Below are positions 6,131 to 12,694 of a DNA stretch of 12,694 nt, piece by piece. Within the stretch, counting starts at the first letter, position 1. Each line of letters begins with the position of its first letter. The translations under genes and the position numbers were made by a program. Origin of the DNA: Pinguiococcus pyrenoidosus (taxonomy: Eukaryota > Sar > Pinguiophyceae > Pinguiochrysidales > Pinguiochrysidaceae); the NCBI GenBank assembly GCA_019677205.1, contig JAAMXY010001916.1, positions 1 to 12,694 of the forward strand, given 5' to 3'. The notes under the pieces were generated by a model, which was given only the letters and a program-made list of their open reading frames with translations, was not told the origin of the DNA and searched no databases.

Positions 6131-8700
6131 CCTGGGCGTTCCGCCTCCTCCAGGCCGCCGAGGCCGTGGCCGAGGCCGTGGCGGCGGCCCTGGATGCGGA
6201 GAGCGCGGACCCCGAGCCAGAGACGGCATCAGCTGACGTCCCAGTGGTGGAAGAAGCGCAGGCGAGTTGGGAGGACCGCAAATCTCCTGCGCGACTCATG
6301 GAGACGTTCTTCTTAAACTTGGAGACGGAGCGGCTAGGAGACGCCTATGACGCCTTCTTCGAGCTGAGCGAATGCGGCGGAGAAGTCGCGCAGGAGATGC
6401 GGCGCTTTTGCGGGCAGAAGCTCGGCGACCGAGCGCTCAAGCGCCTCCGCAGCGCTGTGCGCGAGGGAAACGAGGGCCTCGTGGCGGAGAGCGTGGAGAT
6501 CTTGGGGCTGCTGGAGGACTCGAAGCTGTGGAAGTCCTGTGGGAACGTGCTGACCGGCTACTTCGCGCCCTTCCTCCGCAAGACCGCCGCAAAGGAAGAA
6601 GAGAGGTTTCGCGTTGCGGAGCGCCAGATGAAAGTCAACATGCCTGCGATGGTGGCGGGCCAGACAGCCACGCAAGCGCCTGAGACGGCACATGCCACTG
6701 CGGTGATGACGGTCCTGGCTGCGCTCCGCAGCTGCATCGACACCGCCAGCAGCCTCGGAGCGCATGCAGCCACCTGCGCGTACCTGGTGACCAAGCTGGA
6801 CGACGACTACGTGGCCGAGAGCGTGGGCAAGGCCGTGTCGTCTTTCCTCGAGCTGCTGCAGAGCGACTCCTCCGCCAAGGGCGAGGCGGAGGCGGAGGCA
6901 GAGGTGCACCGAACGGACATGAGCATTGAGACGGCTGCCGCCTTGGCGGCGATGCTGAATCAGTACACGAGCTACGTGGCCACTTGCCGACGGGACGCGA
7001 TCCTGGCGGGCGTGCTTGGCGGCCAGGACGCTTTGGGTAACGCGAAAGGAACGGGAGACCAAGTCAAGGTGGAGATGATCTTGAGGGAGCATCCCCTCTT
7101 CGTCAAGCGCGCCGAGGTGATCGGGAGATACGTCATGCTGGAGGAAGCTCTCCTCAGCTCCAACGTGAAAAGAGCGCTCGGCCTGGCACACCTGCGCAAT
7201 GTTGGCGCAAAGAGGCGAGTCTCCACCTTGGCGGAGGATTCCTACTTCATCCTGAAGAAGCCGGTGCAGCGCGCGCTCTCGACGGGAGATCAGCAGGCAA
7301 TCATGGCGATCACCAACAGCGTGGCAGAGATGCTGGATCCATTCGCCTCCGATCCCTTGATTTACAATGCCCTGACGGACAGCAGCATCGTCGATTCGGC
7401 CGGAGGCGAGGAGGCTGGGGCGCCGGCCGGAGAGTCGCAGGGCACCCCTTCCAGAAGCCTGGGGACGCCTGCTTCCGAAAGCCCCGGCACGCTGGATTTC
7501 GGGCTGGGACTGTTTGAAGACCTCGGCGAGAACCTGAAGGCGGTCCTTGACGAGGAAGAGCTGAAGACGGAAGGACTGGTGTCCGAGCAGCAGCTCTTCC
7601 CGATCCTGAACACGCTGCTGCTGACGAGACGAAACGTTGTCAAGATCGTGGAGCTGCTCCGCCCCGAGGATCTGGAAAGCGGGACCACGGGAGCGACATC
7701 GCCCGCTCTTGCGGAGAACCTCGGCCTCGTGCGGCAACAAATCTACAGAGCTGCAGAACGAGTGGAAAGCCTCGCGCGGCAGCATCTGGAGGATCTCATC
7801 GACAAGGTATGGGTGGAGGCGTTCGTCCCTGCTTTGACAGCTGCTCTCCAGGACGCAGCCAAATCCGGGAGCTTCTTTGCTCAGCACACTTCCGCGGCAA
7901 ACGGCCGCCAGAGCAGCGCGAAGGGGGACGCGTCGAAGGCCGAGTTCAGCGGCCCGTTCAGCCAGGAGATTCACTCATTGGTCGATGGCAAGCTCGATCT
8001 GGAGCTGTATCTGGACGCGCTCCTCCCGGAGGCGTTCAGCTTCCTCTGGAGCCGACTCAGCCATCGCGTCGCGAGAATCCTGGAGAGCTTCCTGCTGGGA
8101 ATTCCACACCCCGACGACAGATTTCTCGGTCGATTTGTCGCTCCTCCGTCAGCCGCGCACGTCCTATCCGCCTTCGGTGAGGCCATCGATGCAGCCGACA
8201 GCGCCGCGGGTCCTGAGGGGATGATCAGTGGTGCCTGGCTGAGGCGATTCCCTTCGCCAGGGGATCCTTTCGAGGCGGCAAAGGTATTCACAGACGTCGG
8301 TGCCCTCAAGCTCCAAGCCGACGTTCGCGAAGTGAGGTCTCTCTTGCTGAGTCCTCTGGAAGGACTCAAGGAGGGCCTGCCAACACGCTTGGTGGCGGAA
8401 TTCGTGCGCATTCAAACGCTTCTCACCGTCTTGAATGTTGATCGGCCAGCAGACATCAACATGCTCAAGAAGCAGCTCCCCTTAGCTTCCGGGGTTGGCT
8501 ATGGGGAAAGTCTCGTCTCCCGCTTGGACAAGGCAGCGGCACCAGCCGCGAAGGACCGGGACCCTGCCGCGGACGTTGGACTGCGTCTCGAATTCCCTCT
8601 GACCATAGACGGAGCAGAGATCCAAAGAGTGATGTCTAGGAGGTTGGACTTCAGCACGGACGTTCTGAGGCGAGTAACGAAGAATCTCGCGGGCACATAA
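6127..8700 (+). CDS. COG4: Conserved oligomeric Golgi complex subunit 4 (COG4)
   Basis: An 857-residue, intronless homologue of COG4, a lobe A subunit of the Golgi tethering complex that works with SNAREs and SM proteins in retrograde vesicle traffic. Recognition rests on recalled alignment to animal COG4. The segment G-R-Y-V-M-L-E-E-A (about 331) and S-Y-F-I-L-K-K-P-V-Q-R-A-L (about 370-383) match the family's I-G-Y-Y-x-x-M-E-E and F-Y-I-V-K-K-x-x-x-R-A-L. The C-terminus, with R-x-Q-x-L-L-x-V-L-N-V-D-R and the closing R-R-L-D-F-S-T-D-V-L-R-R, matches the conserved end. Residues 1-40 are Ala/Glu-rich and low in complexity. A Gly/Ser/Pro/Glu-rich insertion sits at about 423-456. The family's long N-terminal coiled coil appears shortened: homology seems to begin in what is about residue 190 of the animal protein. 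The product is predicted to be a peripheral protein on the cytosolic face of the Golgi. No signal peptide or membrane span is seen. Confidence 0.85.
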   Translation: MAWAFRLLQAAEAVAEAVAAALDAESADPEPETASADVPVVEEAQASWEDRKSPARLMETFFLNLETERLGDAYDAFFELSECGGEVAQEMRRFCGQKLGDRALKRLRSAVREGNEGLVAESVEILGLLEDSKLWKSCGNVLTGYFAPFLRKTAAKEEERFRVAERQMKVNMPAMVAGQTATQAPETAHATAVMTVLAALRSCIDTASSLGAHAATCAYLVTKLDDDYVAESVGKAVSSFLELLQSDSSAKGEAEAEAEVHRTDMSIETAAALAAMLNQYTSYVATCRRDAILAGVLGGQDALGNAKGTGDQVKVEMILREHPLFVKRAEVIGRYVMLEEALLSSNVKRALGLAHLRNVGAKRRVSTLAEDSYFILKKPVQRALSTGDQQAIMAITNSVAEMLDPFASDPLIYNALTDSSIVDSAGGEEAGAPAGESQGTPSRSLGTPASESPGTLDFGLGLFEDLGENLKAVLDEEELKTEGLVSEQQLFPILNTLLLTRRNVVKIVELLRPEDLESGTTGATSPALAENLGLVRQQIYRAAERVESLARQHLEDLIDKVWVEAFVPALTAALQDAAKSGSFFAQHTSAANGRQSSAKGDASKAEFSGPFSQEIHSLVDGKLDLELYLDALLPEAFSFLWSRLSHRVARILESFLLGIPHPDDRFLGRFVAPPSAAHVLSAFGEAIDAADSAAGPEGMISGAWLRRFPSPGDPFEAAKVFTDVGALKLQADVREVRSLLLSPLEGLKEGLPTRLVAEFVRIQTLLTVLNVDRPADINMLKKQLPLASGVGYGESLVSRLDKAAAPAAKDRDPAADVGLRLEFPLTIDGAEIQRVMSRRLDFSTDVLRRVTKNLAGT

Positions 8701-8758
8701 GATGCCCCCGAAGTCTTCATCCCGCACCCCTTCCGATTCCTGGTCGGGTTCCTGCTCC

Positions 8759-8891
8759 GGTTCCAGCTCCAAGCTGCGGTTCCAGCTCCAAGCTGCGGTT
8801 CCAGCTCCAAGCTGCGGTTCCAGCTCCAAGCTGCGGTTCCAGCTCCAAGCTGCGGTTCCAGCTCCAAGCTGCGGTTCCAGCTCCAAGCTGC
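8759..8891 (+). repeat. Minisatellite, 7 perfect copies of a 19-bp unit
   Basis: The unit GGTTCCAGCTCCAAGCTGC repeats exactly seven times (133 bp) starting 58 bp after the COG4 stop. The core contains AGCT twice, flanking CCA. Perfect identity among copies points to recent expansion and likely length polymorphism. Because 19 is not a multiple of 3, all frames stay open through it, which creates spurious open frames on both strands. Confidence 0.95.
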
Positions 8892-8994
8892 GATGCTGAT
8901 AGGTGGTTGGGAACTACAAGATGAACGCAAGATGCCGATGCGCGGGCGCTGTAGGTGTCGCTGTCCCCATTGAGGCCTCCGTTGAATTGACGTC

Positions 8995-9060
8995 GTGGAC
9001 AAGTCGTGGACAAGTCGTGGACAAGTCGTGGACAAGTCGTGGACAAGTCGTGGACAAGTC
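8995..9060 (+). repeat. Minisatellite, 6 perfect copies of an 11-bp unit
   Basis: The unit GTGGACAAGTC repeats exactly six times (66 bp), preceded by a partial GTC and followed by a partial GTGG. It is unrelated in sequence to the 19-bp array about 100 bp to its left. It lies about 295 bp beyond the stop of the convergent RING gene. Confidence 0.95.
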
Positions 9061-9355
9061 GTGGCCAGCCATGCAAGGGTGACATGGCTCTCTTGCCAAA
9101 GACAGCTACCCTGCAGATTCAAAGTTCCTGGACTTAGCCAATGGAAAGTACAATCCTGCCCATTTACGGCATGCTGTCGGGACTAGATAATAGCAACGCC
9201 GCCTGCACAGAAACGTTGGACGGCGAAAAAACGAGGCAACGAGGGATCCTCACGGTGCCGTTCAAAAGAAGCATTCCAAAGACAAGCTTGCTGTTCATTC
9301 TCTATTCGTTTCTGCTCCCTCAGCTGTCGGAAGAATGCGGTTTTGGAATGTTCTG

Positions 9356-12300
9356 TCACACCACAGCCAACATGTGGAAGTATCCGATCAGCGCGAGCAG
9401 CAGCAAAATCGGGAGGGACTTGGCCAATGCCCTTCTCATCTCGATGTTTTCGTGGCGATGGCCACAGCGCACGTGCCACTCGATGTACTCGACTATTCTT
9501 CTGGAAGCTGCTCGGGCAGCAAAGACCGCTGGGAACGCGACGAACGATCCCGGGGCGGAATAGACAAGCCCAGCGGCCAAGCAAAGGCTAGTCCCTGCAA
9601 TCCCGTACACCGAGATGTCAGAGAGCGCAGAAGCTCCAGAAACACCTGCGCTTGCACCATCTGTCGTTCCCAGTGCTGCCTGCACGAGGCGCACAACACC
9701 GGCCGCCATCTCAAGATTATCAGCAGCAGTGTGCTGGGCACTTCCAGGGGCGGCCGCTCCGTCACTGGATCCGCCAGCGGCAGGCGGCGTCACGGCCGGG
9801 TCCAGCAAGCCTTTCGCCGTGGAACACAAGAAGACGACCGCATCTGCTATCATGACGTCCTAGTGTCGACATGGGCAAACGCGGTGAGATACGAGAGACC
9901 AAATCACCTCATAGCAACGCTCCGGCTGGAAATCCTACCTGCAGCGAGCCACACGCCAGCGCAGCGAAAAGCACGGCGGGAAAGTGAATTGCAAACGGCC
10001 GCATCACGTGGGAGTCTCTCGGGAGCACAGGTGCGAACTCGCCTGTGCGATACAGCCTCTCCGCCTCCCCCAGTGCAACGGGCAGCGTATAGGTACTCAG
10101 CGTTGCCATAGCGAGACCCACGACGGGCATCACTTCTTCAAAGAACGGGAGGCCGATGCGCGCAGACGATCCGACAAGTCGGACTGGACCCGAAACGCGC
10201 AGCCTAGCGAGACGTGGCAATCACAACATACACGAGTCGTTCAGCAACTCTCGCTCTGCATGAGAGCTACGCGTGTAGCAACGCACCTTGTCGCGAGCCA
10301 AATACAGGCTCCGAAGTAGGGCAGCCCTGCTGCACCCATCCAGCTGGCAATCGGTAGCCTCGCAAAGCTCCTCAGGATCTGAGTGGCGCGCACATGGAAC
10401 CATGGCGAGCTGTCCCGCGATGAACTCCGTTGCTGTCGTGCTTCAGTGCCAGCGGTCGCTTCAGGCTCTGGGGCGCCCGTCAAGGGTCCGTCGGGGACCA
10501 ACGCGGGCACCGTGGGATCCAAGTCCCCTTGGTTCTGGCCCGCTGCGGCCGGATTCTCCTGGGGCAGATGTTGTGCCTCCTGAGCACCCTGGGCTGCCAC
10601 CCCAGCCCCAGCGGCGGGTACGTTGACAACGACGGCTTGGGCCCCATTCTCCCTGCCAGCCGCAGTAGCCCGGTTCCTTGCGGCAGCGCGACGTCTGCGA
10701 TGTAGTCTCGTGACCGTCAGACTCGTCGCAATTCCAAGGAAGAGGGACAGCATCGGAACAAGGACAAGCGGCGAGACGGCGAAGCACGCTGCATCCAGAT
10801 CATCAGCATCGCCCTTGGAACCGAGCAACGCCGACATCTTGCCCGCCCAAACCGGAAAGAGGTACGTCACAGCCGCAGCGACTCCATAGGGCGGATTGCA
10901 GGACCCGAAAATGGAATAGCCGCTCCTCGCGAGCACCGGCCCCAGCTGCTCTCCATGGAGACCGCGCCACAGCTGAAGCCAGCGGTGCACCGATTCCGCA
11001 GCTTTCGCATCCCACGTCCCGACAGACGCTTGCATGTGCAGACCCATGCCAAGGCTCAGGCTCAACGCCGGGTTGGCGGCAAAGCCGGGAACCTCGCTCA
11101 ACAGGGCAGTAAGCGACTCCATGCTCCGGAGTTCGGGCTGCGCCTTGCAAATGCTGTTGCCACCATCGCAATCGTCCCCGGCAAGGTTTTCACCGTCCCA
11201 AACGAACTCCGGCAGGGGGGCCAGAGTCTCGGGGTCGACCAGGATCGAGAGATTCAGAGGCGAAGCTTGGACGCCAGCGCCTTCCACGAACCCCGCCTTC
11301 GGTCGCTCAAAAAGAATGTCCGACGACCACAGCCTCGGAACCTGCTTCATCTCAAAGGCAGCAAGGAAAGCTGCATCGACGTTCAGGTCCTTTGCCACCG
11401 AGCTAACTCCTGGAAGAAGCGGGCCTCGCAAGCCGGCCCCACTCAGATTGCTCAAGGCGAGGATGAGCACTGGCAAGCAGGACAAGAAGGTTGCCCACAA
11501 GTACAAAGCGGTGTGCATCTTCACGCCCGATCCCTGGTAGGCATGAATGGTCGCGCCGAAGGACTCGGGCCACACGAACAAGCTCACGATCATCTGGCCA
11601 TACGTGTCTAGCGCGAAGATTCTGGAGGTCGCCAAGACGGAGAGATGATGCCGCATGTGCGCCACAATCCGCTGGGAGCGGTAGAACTCGCTATGCACCG
11701 CGTGGGCGCGCTGCTCCGATTCTCTCAGGGCTCCAAAGATTCGCGGATACAAGCCCTTCACCCGTTCGTAGGGGCACTCGCGGAGGTGCTCCGCTAGATT
11801 CAGCCTCAGGCATTCGTGCCCACAGCCAACTGACATGTGCGGACATCGCACCAAGACCCCGCCGCAGAACGTTTCGTGCCTCTTCATTTCCAGCGGCGAG
11901 AAAGGACCGTACCTACAAATCGCGACGTTCGGGCACCGCATGCGAGCGCGGGACATCGCCGCCTGCATGTCTTGGTCAATGCGCGCAGCGGGGTGCGGCA
12001 GGTCTCGCCGGCACATGGGGCACGGTCGCCTGCCTGCCTGCATATTCGGACGCGCCGTACGAAGATAGGTCTGCAGGCAGCTTAGGCAGAAGTGGTGGCC
12101 ACAAGGAGTCACTGCCGGCTCGTCCATGATGCCCATACAAATGGGACAAATCCAGTCCTCGGGGATCTCTTGCAGCACGTTCTCGTCGTCACCCCCGTCA
12201 TCCTCAGGCGGGTCGGCTACAGGTGGCTGGGATGGAGCAGGAGTCCTTCTAGCGGGATCGAACTGCATGCTCACGGGCGCCAAAGGCACGCGAACGTTCT

Positions 12301-12694
12301 GCACAGCTCCGAGCAGGGCAGACAGGTCTTGCACCGGCAGGTTCGCGCGGTTTCCGGTGCCGTTCTGGCCCATCCGAGCAGGCACGTTCAGCGCTGCGTG
12401 GATCCTCACTGGTATCGTCTGCGGATTGCCGGGCGCATTTCGCCGGGGAATCCGCGTCCCACGGGAGGGTGGAGCATCCTGACGCGCGGCTCTTGGCTGC
12501 GTGTTGTGGCTTGCGTCACGAGGGTTCCGTGACTCGGGGGCCTGTGGTGCTGCCTGTGGTGCTGCCGTCGGCGCCTCGGCAGCGGTCACCCGCGCGTTGC
12601 GTCCCGTTGATGGAGACCGGTCCCGCTGCAAGTTCGACCTCGCGGGGGAACGCTCGCGGGCAGGAGATACCCTTACGGCCGCCTGCCGCTGTGC
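9356..12694 (-). CDS. RING and TRAF-type zinc-finger multi-pass membrane protein, probable E3 ubiquitin ligase (5' end cut; 3 exons)
   Basis: Exons: 12694-10287, 10203-9939 and 9859-9356, giving at least 1,058 residues. The frame is open to the right edge, so the start may lie outside; the first in-frame ATG inside is at 12373. After a disordered Pro/Ala/Arg-rich N-terminus comes a C3HC4 RING (12148-12011: C-P-I-C, C-G-H-H-F-C, C-P-M-C), then Cys/His-rich TRAF-type zinc fingers (about 11935-11774). A membrane span follows (about 11515-11444), then a roughly 210-residue region of unknown fold, a second span (about 10786-10712) and a Gln/Ala/Pro-rich linker. Several further hydrophobic spans lie in the last part of exon 1 and in exons 2 and 3; the last is near the C-terminus (S-L-P-I-L-L-L-L-A-L-I-G). 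RING domains bind E2 enzymes, so a membrane-anchored ubiquitin ligase is the natural inference; substrate and membrane are unknown. Without splicing the frame would stop 14 codons after the first donor. It converges on COG4. Confidence 0.8.
9860..9938 (-). other. Intron 2 of the RING gene (79 nt)
   Basis: The minus strand reads CTGCAG|GTAGGA at the donor and GACACTAG|GACGTC at the acceptor. Removal joins L-Q to D-V-M-I-A in phase 0, continuing a hydrophobic segment. Retention would stop translation at the TGA seven codons after the donor. Confidence 0.75.
10204..10286 (-). other. Intron 1 of the RING gene (83 nt)
   Basis: The minus strand reads GCGACAAG|GTGCGT at the donor and TCTCGCTAG|GCTGCG at the acceptor. 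Removal keeps the frame (A-T-R-L-R-V-S) and links the exon 1 hydrophobic end to a long open, membrane-protein-like exon 2. The size and GT-AG ends match intron 2. Confidence 0.77.
12540..12563 (-). repeat. Two copies of a 12-bp unit in the RING gene N-terminus
   Basis: GCCTGTGGTGCT occurs twice head to tail on the plus strand. On the coding strand it gives A-A-P-Q twice in the disordered N-terminal region, an in-frame duplication. Confidence 0.8.

Larger units (their letters stand above)
8701..9355. other. Convergent spacer between COG4 and the RING gene
   Basis: Both genes end here tail to tail. The 655 bp hold two perfect minisatellites (8759-8891 and 8995-9060) and no supportable gene. 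The open frames through the repeats simply read the repeat units in all frames. A minus-strand frame at 9183-9320 could be an extra 3' exon of the RING gene, but only through an implausibly short intron of 38 nt. Confidence 0.6.

Noticed and set aside
6334-7974. 546-codon frame antisense to COG4
   Set aside because: It lies wholly within COG4, has no recognisable domain and is rich in Arg, Leu and His as expected from antisense reading of a GC-rich gene.
8702-8899. Open frames through the 19-bp and 11-bp arrays on both strands (also minus 8482-8886, 8499-9122 and 8717-9085)
   Set aside because: They exist only because stop-free tandem units read open in every frame. The peptides are pure repeat translations plus unrelated flanks.
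9183-9320. Possible extra C-terminal exon of the RING gene, beginning R-Q-L-R-E-Q-K after a CCGACAG acceptor
   Set aside because: The only frame-compatible donor I see (GTG|GTGTGA) gives a 38-nt intron, half the size of the other two, and the TGA after the last membrane span is a natural end.

Overview
The window looks like nuclear DNA from a compact, GC-rich, intron-poor unicellular eukaryote, most likely an alga or related protist. The support is a Golgi tethering-complex subunit (COG4), a RING/TRAF-type zinc-finger membrane protein whose reading frame is restored by two short GT-AG introns, secretory signal peptides, and a near-ideal Kozak start context. I cannot fix the lineage from sequence alone. 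No bacterial operon structure, rRNA, tRNA, CRISPR array or transposase was seen.

Layout. Positions 1-5653 hold three paralogous genes for small secreted, cysteine-rich proteins. Copy A is on the minus strand and runs off the left edge (ATG at 946). Copy B is on the plus strand (2932-3858) and copy C is on the plus strand (4724-5653). A and B are divergent, about 2 kb apart, and share a gap-free 738-bp near-identical block in inverted orientation. The block starts at the signal-peptide cleavage region and stops abruptly before the C-terminal tail, which looks like a gene-conversion tract or a recent inverted duplication. Copy C is much more diverged. From memory, the core motifs (N-G-P-R, W-Q-M-Q-x-L-S-K and Q-D-x-F-F-N-T-Y) resemble an uncharacterised bacterial family of secreted proteins. 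The function is unknown.

The A/B intergenic region is relatively AT-rich. It holds a cluster of 18-bp ATCGATCATATGATCGAT-type palindromes arranged as a degenerate 59-bp tandem duplication, and a perfect 8-bp stem hairpin. The B/C spacer carries a pyrimidine-rich tract with an 8-bp repeat. The C/COG4 spacer carries a 6-bp repeat array.

Positions 6127-8700 encode an intronless COG4 homologue with a shortened N-terminus. It converges on a minus-strand gene (9356 to beyond 12694) for a RING plus TRAF-type zinc-finger, multi-membrane-span protein, probably an E3 ubiquitin ligase. The spacer between these two genes holds two perfect minisatellites, 7 x 19 bp and 6 x 11 bp.

Apart from the three paralogues, which form a clear local family cluster, there is no sign that neighbouring genes form one pathway. 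COG4 acts in Golgi traffic and the RING protein probably in membrane-linked ubiquitination. Both are single genes in a mixed neighbourhood.
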